A stretch of DNA of 34,072 nt from Hydrogenimonas sp. (lineage in GTDB: Bacteria; Campylobacterota; Campylobacteria; Campylobacterales; Hydrogenimonadaceae), in the NCBI RefSeq assembly GCF_029933015.1, contig NZ_JAOZOZ010000001.1:23444-57515 (forward strand), written 5' to 3'. The notes below the pieces were generated by a model. The model did not search any database, was not told where the DNA came from, and saw nothing but the letters and a program-made list of their open reading frames with translations. Shown piece after piece: positions 22,303 to 30,028 of the stretch. A program made the position numbers and the translations under genes. Position 1 is the stretch's first letter. Each line of letters begins with the position of its first letter.

Positions 22303-23789
22303 TGTTAGAGCCAATTTCAGTCAGCATGGAATCGCTGAATCTCGGAACACTGGCCCCGATGCTCGTGGCGATCGCCGGAGGATTGGGTATTCTCATCATC
22401 GACCTGATCAAAAAGGATCTCGACAAGACACTCTATGTGATGTTGAGCATTCTGATTCTCGTGGTCGATCTGGGCGCCGTATTCGGACAGAGAATCGGCG
22501 ACAGGGGCTTTTTCGACGTGATGCTCATCGACGGTATCGCGGTGCTCTCCCAGATCGTCATCCTGGCCGCCTCGATGCTCTTCATCCCGCTGGCCCTGAC
22601 ATCCAGAAGGTTTCACGAGTTCAGCTATCCGGAATTTTTCGCCCTCTTCCTCTTCATGGTGGCGGGATTCCAGTTTATGGTGGCAAGCGACAACCTTATC
22701 CTGATCTTCGTGGGTCTCGAGACGGCGAGCCTCGCGCTCTATACGCTGATCGCGCTGCACAACCGTGAACGCTCCTTCGAAGCCGCGATCAAGTATTTCG
22801 TGATGGGTGCGCTGGCGGCAGGTTTCTACGTGATGGGTGCGATGATCTTCTACGCCCTCACCGGCAGTGTCGAGCTCTACAAAATTGCGGAGGTTCTCAA
22901 AGCGGGAGATTTCGCCAACATGACGATTCTGTTGGTGGGCGTCTCCTTCATGATCGCGGCCCTGGGATTCAAACTCTCGATGGTGCCGTTTCATACATGG
23001 ACGCCGGACGTCTACGAAGGTGCCAGCGCCACACTGGCCGGATACATGTCGGTCGTACCGAAGATCGCCGGATTCGTCGTAGCCATGCGTATCTTCGGAT
23101 TCCTGATCCAGAGCGACGTGGTATGGGTACGTGACGTCCTCTACGCGGCGGTCGTCATCACGATGACGCTGGCCAACATCATGGCGCTGGTCCAGCACGA
23201 CGTCAAACGTATGCTGGCTTTCAGCTCCATCTCCCATGCCGGATTCGTCATGGCGGCCATCATGATCGGTACGACCCAGGCCAACAGCGCCCTGTTCCTC
23301 TACTGGATCATGTTCCTCTTCACGAACCTGGGTGCCTTCGCGATGCTGTGGGTTTCCCGACACAAAGACAAGGTATGGCACGACCGTTTCGACCATCCCT
23401 ACGAGAAGTTCTCCGGCATGATCCAGATCAAACCGGTGGGTGCCGTGATCATGGCACTCTTCATGCTCTCGCTTGCAGGGGTGCCTCCCTTCTCGCTCTT
23501 CTGGGGTAAACTCTACGTCATGAGCGCGGCGGTCAACAGCGACTATATCGTTCTGGCACTGATCATGGCGATCAACAGTGCCATTTCGGTCTACTACTAT
23601 CTGAAACTGATCGTCTATATGTTCCTGAAAGATCCGACACAGAACGAAGGAACGATCTATGAACAGAACACATCCAAACCGCTGCAGACCATTATCGGAT
23701 TCTCGGCGTTCATGACGGTTTTCGCCGTCGTCGCGGTCGAACCGATCCTTGAAATCATCACCACATATGTCCAGGCGAGCGGCTTTTAA
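22302..23789 (+). CDS. nuoN: NADH-quinone oxidoreductase subunit N (NuoN)
   Basis: NuoN is the antiporter-like subunit nearest the quinone module. The 495-residue product has about fourteen hydrophobic segments and the motifs 'IFVGLETASLALYTLIAL' (channel Glu), 'FKLSMVPFHTWTPDVYEGA' and 'VQHDVKRMLAFSSISHAGF'. It is the last subunit gene; a terminator-like hairpin follows and overlaps the start of pflA. All membrane subunits are complete, so the proton-pumping arm should be functional. Confidence 0.95.
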   Translation: MLEPISVSMESLNLGTLAPMLVAIAGGLGILIIDLIKKDLDKTLYVMLSILILVVDLGAVFGQRIGDRGFFDVMLIDGIAVLSQIVILAASMLFIPLALTSRRFHEFSYPEFFALFLFMVAGFQFMVASDNLILIFVGLETASLALYTLIALHNRERSFEAAIKYFVMGALAAGFYVMGAMIFYALTGSVELYKIAEVLKAGDFANMTILLVGVSFMIAALGFKLSMVPFHTWTPDVYEGASATLAGYMSVVPKIAGFVVAMRIFGFLIQSDVVWVRDVLYAAVVITMTLANIMALVQHDVKRMLAFSSISHAGFVMAAIMIGTTQANSALFLYWIMFLFTNLGAFAMLWVSRHKDKVWHDRFDHPYEKFSGMIQIKPVGAVIMALFMLSLAGVPPFSLFWGKLYVMSAAVNSDYIVLALIMAINSAISVYYYLKLIVYMFLKDPTQNEGTIYEQNTSKPLQTIIGFSAFMTVFAVVAVEPILEIITTYVQASGF

Positions 23790-23804
23790 GCCGATGCCTG
23801 GACG

Positions 23805-23843
23805 GAGCGGGAGTCGCTTCTCGTGACTCGGCTCGTTTTTTTT
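23805..23843 (+). terminator. Terminator-like hairpin at the end of the nuo operon, overlapping the pflA start
   Basis: GAGC-GGGAGTC (23805-23815) can pair with GACTC-G-GCTC (23825-23834), giving 4 + 5 base pairs around a small internal loop. Eight consecutive T (23836-23843) follow almost at once, the layout of an intrinsic terminator. The GTG start of pflA (23823) lies in the loop, and the T run encodes part of its signal peptide. Partial read-through would set how much pflA is made from the nuo transcript. Confidence 0.5.
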
Positions 23844-26201
23844 CTGCCACTCCTCTACGTTTCGCTCCACGCCCTTACCATCGATCTGAAGAGAGGGATT
23901 GAAAACAACGCCCCTTTCGCCGTTTTGCATATTCAGGACGAGACGCCTTTTACCTGTCGTGTCTTTTACGGAGAGCGCGGCGAACCGACACTCTACCGGT
24001 GCGATTTCGACCAGATGCCCGAAAGCGGTCTCAAACCCGTTAAAAGCGAATTTTTCAAAATCGATTTCAAAACGGCAACCGGACGCTTCAGTCTCCGTGT
24101 CGTGCCGCGAAAGAGGAGTTTCATCCAGCCTCTTCCTCCGCCGGTGCATGAACGTCCGATCATGCCCGCAAAAAGGAGTGAAAGGTCCCGACACTGGATC
24201 GTGGTGGGATACGAAGAGATGCCCCCCTATCTGGGCAGAGCCGAAAAACACGACGAGGGGCTGGCGTTTCCGCTGGATCTGAAAAGTTATGCCATCCCTA
24301 CGATAGGAGCCGTGGATATCAACGGTGAACCGGTCTTCATGAAGGACAACCGTGATATCGAAACCTTCATGGCAATCAAGGAGGCTTTCAAAGCCAAAAA
24401 GTACAAAAAGGCCTACGATCTCGCGAGCGAAGCGCTGGAACTCTATCCCCACTCCATCTTCGCCAGCGATTTCCTTCGATACAGGATCAAAGCCCTCGTG
24501 CAGGAGAACATGAAGGAGAACGCCGACGAAATCATCAAACTGGGCAAGATCTACATCAAACGGTACGCTTCCGACGAGTATCTTCCCGAAGTGCTTCTTC
24601 TTCTGGCCAGGGTCTACAGCGCGACAGGTTTCATCAGTGACGCCAACTATTTTTTCAACCGTCTGATCCACGAGCACAAAGATACCAAATACGCGAACCT
24701 CGGACTGATCTATCTGGGCGATCAGCTCTATATCAACGGCAAGGTCAAAGAGGCGACCAAGCTCTATCTGGATGCCTACTACAATGCCAGGGATCTCGAT
24801 GTCGCCTCTTTGGCGGCCTATAAACTCGGAGTTCGCTATCTTGACAGGGGCAGGACGAAGGAGGCGGTCAAGTACCTTTCGAAAATCTGGGAAAAGAACC
24901 GGGAATTCCTGCTCAAAGAGAAGGAGGATGCCCACTCCATCGCCCGGCAACTGGCTTCGAGACAGGCCTACGATCTGGCGATCGAAATCGACAAAGCGCT
25001 TCTGAAAAAGCTGAAAAAACTCGACGAGATGTACGAGGAGGTGCTTTTCGAAATCGCCGAGTGGTACGACGAGAAAGGGGATATCAAAGAGGCGATCGCA
25101 TGGTACAGGAGGTATCTCGACGAGTTCGCCTATGGAACCTATAGCGACAAAGCGAAGAAAAATCTCGACGAACTCTTCATCGTCAGTCACGACACGAACA
25201 GCAGTGAAGCCCTCGCCAGATACGAGACGCTGATAAAAGAGTACAAAGATACACCGATCGCCGACAAGGCACTCGCGGCGAAAATGAAACTGCTTGTCGC
25301 CGAGAAAAAGTATGACGAAGCGCTCTTGTTGGGAGAAGCCGTCGAATCCATCGCCGATCCGAAAGCCAAGGAGATGGCGAAAGAGGCGTTGAAGGAGGCG
25401 GCATGGGAGGCTTTCAGAAAGGCGGTGGAGGAGAAGGAGTGCAAAAGAGCCATCACCATGGTCGAAAAGTATGGTGTGACACCGCCCGAAAAGTATGACG
25501 TGTTCCTCTATGAATGCTACGTGATCTATGCGGAGTATCAAAAAGCGCTGAAGATCGTGGAGCGGCATCTGCATGACAGACCGGTAGATGAGCGGGCCGA
25601 GTGGCTCTGTCGGGCCGCCAACGTCCATGTTTTGAGAGAGTCTTACAAGAAGGCGCTGGACGCGGCAGAGGAGCTCAGGACGCTTGTGAAAAGACCGCTG
25701 AAAAAATGCCCTTCACTCCAGTGGTACGAAGTCAAGGCGCTTCATGCACTGGGACGCTATGCCGAGGAGATGAAACTGATCAGGGAGATGGCGAAGCGAT
25801 ATGGCACAGATATGCGTCTGGCGGAGATCTACCGCATGGGATACGAGGCCGCGAAACGGGAGCAGGACGAGCTGCAGAGGGTATGGCTGCTGAAGCGGTT
25901 GATCGATCTGCAAAACAGCAAGAAGAGCCATCCCTATTCGCCCTGGGCCGAATTCGAGCTGATGCGCCTGCTCAAGGCCCAGAAGGCCTACAAAGAGGCG
26001 CTGAAGATTGCCGAATCGATGCGAGAGCTGGATCTCAAGGGTGAAAGGGCCGCCAGGTGGCGGTACGAGACGGCACTGCTCTACAGGCTCGTCGGTGACG
26101 ACAGGCGGGCCGTGGAGAATTTCAAAGCGTGTGCGCAGATGCGCAGAGGCGGTGCATGGAAAAAGCTCTGCGAAGAGGCGCTAACCCTCGAAAATCTCTG
26201 A
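23823..26201 (+). CDS. pflA: PflA-like periplasmic flagellar motor protein (TPR repeats)
   Basis: In Campylobacter and Helicobacter, PflA (paralysed flagellum protein A) is a periplasmic protein of the flagellar motor scaffold, working with PflB and needed for rotation. This 792-residue product fits: a signal peptide (MTRLVFFLPLLYVSLHAL), a beta-rich N-terminal domain (about 20-130), a proline-rich linker (FIQPLPPPVHERPIMP) and a long helical TPR-like solenoid (about 180-790), e.g. 'AYKLGVRYLDRGRTKEAVKYLSKIW'. Family length is about 790. The gene order nuoN-pflA is the same in C. jejuni. GTG start; a GGGAG site lies about ten bases upstream within a terminator-like hairpin. The end overlaps the convergent miaA by 21 bases. 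Confidence 0.82.
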   Translation: MTRLVFFLPLLYVSLHALTIDLKRGIENNAPFAVLHIQDETPFTCRVFYGERGEPTLYRCDFDQMPESGLKPVKSEFFKIDFKTATGRFSLRVVPRKRSFIQPLPPPVHERPIMPAKRSERSRHWIVVGYEEMPPYLGRAEKHDEGLAFPLDLKSYAIPTIGAVDINGEPVFMKDNRDIETFMAIKEAFKAKKYKKAYDLASEALELYPHSIFASDFLRYRIKALVQENMKENADEIIKLGKIYIKRYASDEYLPEVLLLLARVYSATGFISDANYFFNRLIHEHKDTKYANLGLIYLGDQLYINGKVKEATKLYLDAYYNARDLDVASLAAYKLGVRYLDRGRTKEAVKYLSKIWEKNREFLLKEKEDAHSIARQLASRQAYDLAIEIDKALLKKLKKLDEMYEEVLFEIAEWYDEKGDIKEAIAWYRRYLDEFAYGTYSDKAKKNLDELFIVSHDTNSSEALARYETLIKEYKDTPIADKALAAKMKLLVAEKKYDEALLLGEAVESIADPKAKEMAKEALKEAAWEAFRKAVEEKECKRAITMVEKYGVTPPEKYDVFLYECYVIYAEYQKALKIVERHLHDRPVDERAEWLCRAANVHVLRESYKKALDAAEELRTLVKRPLKKCPSLQWYEVKALHALGRYAEEMKLIREMAKRYGTDMRLAEIYRMGYEAAKREQDELQRVWLLKRLIDLQNSKKSHPYSPWAEFELMRLLKAQKAYKEALKIAESMRELDLKGERAARWRYETALLYRLVGDDRRAVENFKACAQMRRGGAWKKLCEEALTLENL

Positions 26202-27077
26202 GATAGAGTTTTTGATGGCTTCAGCCGAACCTTTCGGGTGCTCGGGAAACTGGGTCGTGTTGAAGGTCCGCTGCCGTTTGGCGAGCTGTCGGGTGTGGAT
26301 CACGATCTTCTCTCTCATCTCTTCGAAAGAGAGTTTTCCGTCGAAGTAGTCGAGTACTTCGACGATGCCGATCGCCTTCATCGGGTTTGGTGCCCTGCCA
26401 TACTTTTTCTCCAGACGTGCCACTTCATCGACGAGTCCCCGGTCGATCATCTGCGCCGTCCGCTTTTCGATCCTTTCGTTCAGATCCGTTTTGTTGGTCT
26501 CTATTTCGAAAAGCGGCAGTTCGGTGACGATGGGAACCGGCGGATGCTCGGCGAAATAGCGTGAGGGTGTAAGACCCGTTTCGTAGTGAAGCTGCAGGGC
26601 CTTTTCGATACGGTACCTATCCCCTTCTTTGATCTTTTCGGCGTAGTCCGGATCGATGCGGCGGATCTTTTCGTAGGCTTCCTGAGGGTCGATGAGTATC
26701 TTTTTGACGGTCGATTTCACGGTGTCGGAAATCTCCGGTATTTCGGAAATGCCCTCCATCAGCGCTTTGAGATAGAATCCCGTGCCGCCTACGATGATGA
26801 GATGTTTCTCTCTTTCGCGGCAGTAACCGGCCGCTTCGCGGTAGAGTCCGATGAATGTCCCGACACTGAAATGTTCGTCGGGAAAGAGCAGATCGATGCC
26901 GAAATGTGGAATGGCTCCCCGCTCCCGGAGAGTCGGTTTGGCCGATGCGATGTCGATCTCCCTGTAGATCGCGAGAGAATCGAGAGAGAGGATCGCCGCA
27001 TCGTGTTCTCTGGCGAGATCGAGGGCGAGATCGGTTTTCCCCGAAGCGGTGGGGCCGAGTATGGCGACTGTTTTCAT
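26181..27077 (-). CDS. miaA: tRNA dimethylallyltransferase (MiaA)
   Basis: MiaA transfers a dimethylallyl group to A37 of tRNAs that read codons starting with U. The 298-residue product begins MKTVAILGPTASGKTDLALD, with the P-loop at residues 8-15. It then has 'LSLDSLAIYREIDIASAKPT' and 'LIIVGGTGFYLKALMEG', and the RNA-binding 'IHTRQLAKRQRTFN' near the end. The frame is open upstream to 27896 but that part overlaps mqnP and has no family similarity, so ATG 27077 is chosen. No ribosome-binding site precedes it; a TATAAT box ends six bases before the ATG, suggesting a leaderless mRNA. Confidence 0.93.
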   Translation of the reverse strand: MKTVAILGPTASGKTDLALDLAREHDAAILSLDSLAIYREIDIASAKPTLRERGAIPHFGIDLLFPDEHFSVGTFIGLYREAAGYCREREKHLIIVGGTGFYLKALMEGISEIPEISDTVKSTVKKILIDPQEAYEKIRRIDPDYAEKIKEGDRYRIEKALQLHYETGLTPSRYFAEHPPVPIVTELPLFEIETNKTDLNERIEKRTAQMIDRGLVDEVARLEKKYGRAPNPMKAIGIVEVLDYFDGKLSFEEMREKIVIHTRQLAKRQRTFNTTQFPEHPKGSAEAIKNSISEIFEG

Positions 27078-27083
27078 AAAGCT

Positions 27084-27089
27084 ATTATA
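27084..27089 (-). promoter_or_regulatory. -10 element of miaA, possibly giving a leaderless transcript
   Basis: On the minus strand a perfect TATAAT is followed by AGCTTT and then the miaA ATG, so the expected +1 is at or next to the A of the start codon. No consensus -35 is visible. In the other direction a TGATAAAAT element (27089-27098 region) may be the -10 for the mqnP operon, making this 72-base gap a divergent promoter. Confidence 0.45.
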
Positions 27090-27149
27090 TGATAAAATCG
27101 GGACAAAATCGGGCATCGGGTCGTCGATGACCGAAGAGAAAGGGGAGCT

Positions 27150-28007
27150 GTGAAGATACTCAAATGGTACCGGGATTTCAACGAGCTGATCATGTTTCAG
27201 CACTCGGTCTTTTCGCTCCCTTTCATCTTCATCGCCATGATCGTCTCCGCCGACGGATGGTTCGGCTGGAGACTTCTGCTTCTGGGTGTGCTCGCCGCCG
27301 TCAGTGCCCGCAACTTCGCGATGCTGGTCAACCGCTACCTGGATCGGGATATCGACATACTCAACCCCCGCACGAAGACGCGGCCCAGTGTCGACGGACG
27401 GTTTTCGCCGACACATATGCGGATTTTGATCCTTCTCAACGCCCTGATCTTCGTCGCGACGGCCTGGGTCATCAACGACCTCGCGTTTGCACTCTCTTTT
27501 CCCATTCTTCTGATTCTGGGAGGCTATTCGTGGTTCAAACGCTTCTCCGAAATGGCCCACCTGGTGCTCGGACTCTCCCTGGGACTCGCTCCCATCGCAG
27601 GTGCCGTGGCGGTGGAGGGGGCGATCCCGATGTGGTCGGTGATGCTCGCCGTGGGCGTCATGTTCTGGGTGGCGGGCTTCGATCTGCTCTACTCCCTGCA
27701 GGATATCGAGTTCGACAGGGAGCAGGGGCTCTTTTCGATTCCTTCGCGCTACGGCAGTGCGTGCACGATGTTTCTGGCCCGTATCTTCCACGCCGTGGCC
27801 GTTCTCTTCTGGGCCTTTTTCACCGCTACGGCGGGGCTCGGCTTTTTCGCCTGGCTCGCCGTCGTCGTCGCGGCCGGGATGCTCGCCTACGAACACAGGA
27901 TCGTCGGCAGGGATTTTTCCAAAATCGACAGGGCCTTCTTTACCGTCAACGGCTACCTCGGCTTCATCTATCTGTTCCTGATCGTCGCGGACAGGATGGC
28001 GGCATGA
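27150..28007 (+). CDS. mqnP: UbiA-family prenyltransferase, probably MqnP of the futalosine menaquinone pathway
   Basis: UbiA enzymes join a polyprenyl chain to an aromatic ring in the membrane. The 285-residue product has seven to nine hydrophobic spans and both aspartate motifs: NRYLDRDIDILNPRTKTR (starting at N61) and DLLYSLQDIEFDREQ. Campylobacterota make menaquinone by the futalosine route and lack ubiquinone, so the role assigned is prenylation in that route; this is inferred from lineage and the subfamily-like sequence, not proven. Menaquinone is the acceptor for the complex I encoded upstream. GTG start preceded by AGGGGAG. The stop overlaps the next gene as ATGA. Confidence 0.82.
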   Translation: MKILKWYRDFNELIMFQHSVFSLPFIFIAMIVSADGWFGWRLLLLGVLAAVSARNFAMLVNRYLDRDIDILNPRTKTRPSVDGRFSPTHMRILILLNALIFVATAWVINDLAFALSFPILLILGGYSWFKRFSEMAHLVLGLSLGLAPIAGAVAVEGAIPMWSVMLAVGVMFWVAGFDLLYSLQDIEFDREQGLFSIPSRYGSACTMFLARIFHAVAVLFWAFFTATAGLGFFAWLAVVVAAGMLAYEHRIVGRDFSKIDRAFFTVNGYLGFIYLFLIVADRMAA

Positions 28008-28534
28008 GCGAAAAGGTACGACTGGTTCCGGCTCCGCTGGAGATCGCCTTCGAAAAGGCGGAAAACGACAGGGAGGCGTTCGAGCGTGAATTTCAGAAGC
28101 TGAACGAAACGGACGAGGATCCGATCGGCCAGTGGCTCAAGATCGCCAAGGCGCGTGGCGAGACGAAAGAGACCGATCCCGTGCTTTTGCATCTGATGAT
28201 CGAGCTGCATCGCAAAGTCGATCTGCTGACCCAGATCGTCAAGAACGAGGAACCGGAGCGGATCGAGCTGGCCCATCACATACCGATCGAATCGATCGGC
28301 TTCGAACATTTCCGTCTCAAGGAGCCGATACTCGAACCGGGTGCGCGCTATTACGGGCGTATCACGATGCCCCTTTTCCCGAAACGGGACATGGGCGTCT
28401 GGTTCGACGCCGTGGACGAACGGCTGGCGAAGATCGTCCGGCTGCACGAACGGGACGAAAAGGAGTGGAGCGGATATGTCGTGGCCAGAGAGCGTGTCAT
28501 GATCCGGGAGATGAAAGGCAGAAAAGGTGAATGA
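28004..28534 (+). CDS. Uncharacterised protein, possibly with a divergent PilZ-like domain
   Basis: The 176-residue soluble product begins MSEKVRLVPAPLEIAFEKAE. Residues 1 to about 85 are charged and helical, ending in 'LMIELHRKVDLLTQIVKNEE'. The second half looks like a small beta-barrel ('EPGARYYGRITMPLFPKRDM', 'VVARERVMIREMKG'). The overall pattern recalls PilZ-type proteins of this phylum, but the RxxxR and DxSxxG residues that bind cyclic di-GMP are not evident, so the assignment is weak. It overlaps mqnP by four bases and the next gene by eight, so it is made together with both. Confidence 0.55.
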   Translation: MSEKVRLVPAPLEIAFEKAENDREAFEREFQKLNETDEDPIGQWLKIAKARGETKETDPVLLHLMIELHRKVDLLTQIVKNEEPERIELAHHIPIESIGFEHFRLKEPILEPGARYYGRITMPLFPKRDMGVWFDAVDERLAKIVRLHERDEKEWSGYVVARERVMIREMKGRKGE

Positions 28535-29045
28535 AACAGTACTCATGATCGCCATGCTGGCGGCCGTCATGCTGATCATGGTGATCTATATCGCCGTCAA
28601 GGACCGTGAGACTTCCCGCAAAATGGCGATGATGGAAGCGGGTATCGATGCCCTCAACCAGGAGATTTTCAAACTCTCCAAAGAGATCGACCGTCTGAAG
28701 AAGAGCTTCAGGGAGGAGCTGATGCGTCTGGAGCTGGAGCATCGCCAGGAGAGCGGAGAGGGCTCCGAGCATCTCGTCGAAAAAAAGCTCCGGCCCCTGC
28801 TCCTGCAGATGCAGCATATCCAGGAACAGATCGACGCGATCCACACCGAACTTCAGGAGCGTGTGGAGAAGCTCGACGGAAAGGTGCGCCAGGTGACTTT
28901 CGCCACGGAGCATTCGGCCCCCGACGAGCAGAAGATCCTGCAGCTGCACGCCCAGGGGCTCGACAGCGAGACGATCGCCAAACAGCTTCGCCTCGGAAAA
29001 GGTGAAGTGGAACTTGTGTTGAAGTTTTCCAAAATCCATGCTTGA
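28527..29045 (+). CDS. Membrane-anchored coiled-coil protein with a C-terminal helix-turn-helix-like segment
   Basis: The 172-residue product has one N-terminal membrane span (VLMIAMLAAVMLIMVIYIAV), then a long coiled coil (about 30-125, rich in Glu, Lys, Leu and Gln), and a C-terminal segment 'EQKILQLHAQGLDSETIAKQ' that resembles a helix-turn-helix. This layout is like the DUF6115/DUF2802 type of protein; its function is unknown. The start is GTG at 28527 with AAAGG eight bases upstream. It overlaps both neighbouring genes by eight bases. Confidence 0.6.
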   Translation: MNETVLMIAMLAAVMLIMVIYIAVKDRETSRKMAMMEAGIDALNQEIFKLSKEIDRLKKSFREELMRLELEHRQESGEGSEHLVEKKLRPLLLQMQHIQEQIDAIHTELQERVEKLDGKVRQVTFATEHSAPDEQKILQLHAQGLDSETIAKQLRLGKGEVELVLKFSKIHA

Positions 29046-29754
29046 GGTCCATCCGACATGGCGGGAGGATATTCTCGCCGCCTTCGAGACTCTCGATCCC
29101 GAGTATCGTGATTTCCTGGAACGTGGAAACTGTCTGCCGCAAAAGCCGCGTATCTTCAACGCTTTCAAAACCCTTCCCAAGCCGCAGGTCCGTTATATCC
29201 TCTTCGGGCAGGATCCCTATCCCAGAGCGGAGTCGGCGACGGGCCACGCTTTTATCGACGGTGCGGTCGAGACCATCTTTTCGCCCACCGGCCTCTCCAA
29301 AGCGGTCAATCGTGCCACCAGCCTCCGCAACTTCGTCAAGATGGCGCTTCTGGCCGAAGGGGCCCTGAGGCCCGACGATCTTTCACAGGAGGCGATCGCC
29401 GCCATCGACAAAAACGGTTTGATCGACTCGATCGACGAGCTGCGGAGAAATTTCGAAAGAAACGGGGTATTGCTGCTCAACGCCGCCCTGGTGTTCGAGG
29501 ATAAAAAATCGTCCGCCCGCCACGCCAGGGCCTGGCAGCCTTTCATCCGCACACTGCTATCGCGTCTGGACGAGGGAACGGAACTCATCCTCTTCGGCGG
29601 TATCGCCAAGACGATCCGAAAGATACCCGAAGCCGCCCGCTTTCGCCAGCATCTGCTCGAACACCCCTATAACCATACCTTTATCCACAATACCGATGCC
29701 CATGCACTCTTCGGTCCGATGCGTCTTTTGAGGAGACATTGTGTCCGAGGATGA
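29038..29754 (+). CDS. Uracil-DNA glycosylase family protein, divergent
   Basis: The 238-residue product has the core of family-1 uracil-DNA glycosylases, which remove uracil from DNA. The water-activating motif is 'ILFGQDPYPRAESATGHAF', with Asp59; canonical enzymes read GQDPYH, so His is replaced by Pro62. The 'LLLNAALVFEDKKSS' strand and 'ELILFGGIAKTI' match the LLNTVLTV and LWG regions. The last motif, HPSPLS in standard Ung, is only 'HPYNHTF' here. This may be a branch with altered base specificity. It overlaps the previous gene by eight bases and ends the mqnP operon. Confidence 0.7.
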   Translation: MLEVHPTWREDILAAFETLDPEYRDFLERGNCLPQKPRIFNAFKTLPKPQVRYILFGQDPYPRAESATGHAFIDGAVETIFSPTGLSKAVNRATSLRNFVKMALLAEGALRPDDLSQEAIAAIDKNGLIDSIDELRRNFERNGVLLLNAALVFEDKKSSARHARAWQPFIRTLLSRLDEGTELILFGGIAKTIRKIPEAARFRQHLLEHPYNHTFIHNTDAHALFGPMRLLRRHCVRG

Positions 29755-29787
29755 ATGGTCAACGGGAAACGAGGGAGGGATATGTGC

Positions 29788-29814
29788 GGTTTTTCATGTT
29801 TTTTCCGAAAAACC
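29788..29814 (+). terminator. Hairpin after the glycosylase gene, possible terminator
   Basis: GGTTTTTC (29788-29795) pairs perfectly with GAAAAACC (29807-29814) across an 11-base T-rich loop. It lies between the end of the glycosylase gene and the tRNA promoter. It lacks a U tract after the stem, so it may be only a weak stop. Confidence 0.35.
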
Positions 29815-29815
29815 C

Positions 29816-29844
29816 TTGAAATATGAGAGATATTTTTGTATAAT
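29816..29844 (+). promoter_or_regulatory. Promoter of tRNA-Arg
   Basis: TTGAAA (29816-29821) and TATAAT (29839-29844) are separated by exactly 17 bases, close to the sigma-70 consensus. The tRNA begins 18 bases after the -10 box. This is the clearest promoter in the window. Confidence 0.8.
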
Positions 29845-29862
29845 TCCCGTCCACAAAGAGAT

Positions 29863-29939
29863 GCGCTCGTAGCTCAGCTGGATAGAGCACTGGTTTGCGG
29901 TACCAGCGGTCGCACGTTCGAATCGTGCCGGGCGCGCCA
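29863..29939 (+). tRNA. tRNA-Arg (anticodon GCG)
   Basis: The 77-base sequence folds into a complete cloverleaf. The acceptor stem is GCGCTCG with CGGGCGC (one T-G pair), the D stem GCTC/GAGC, the anticodon stem CTGGT/ACCAG with loop TTGCGGT, the variable loop CGGTC, and the T stem GCACG/CGTGC with loop TTCGAAT. The anticodon at positions 34-36 is GCG, reading CGC (and CGU). A20 in the D loop and G73 agree with arginine identity. The 3' CCA is encoded. Most bacteria read this box with an A34 (ACG) tRNA, so G34 is of interest. Confidence 0.95.
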
Positions 29940-29973
29940 TCTTCCAACCACGACAGAAACGAATTTCCAACAA

Positions 29974-30015
29974 CTTTTTTTCAAATCCATAGATATTTTA
30001 GCTTTTTTTCAAATC
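29974..30015. repeat. Direct repeat with T7 tract between tRNA-Arg and the YaiI-family gene
   Basis: CTTTTTTTCAAATC occurs at 29974-29987 and again at 30002-30015. No stem precedes either T run on the plus strand. They may help end the tRNA transcript, or be simple AT-rich spacer duplication between two convergent genes. Confidence 0.4.
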
Positions 30016-30028
30016 GTGTTTCCGTTTT

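Noticed and set aside
22317..25628. Antisense reading frame of about 1100 codons across nuoN and pflA
   Set aside because: It is rich in His, Asp, Arg and Glu in no domain-like order, has no ribosome-binding site, and lies opposite two well-recognised genes. Codon bias in GC-rich genes leaves the antisense frame free of stops.
27078..27896. N-terminal extension of miaA
   Set aside because: It lies opposite mqnP and has no similarity to MiaA, whose P-loop begins just after the ATG at 27077.
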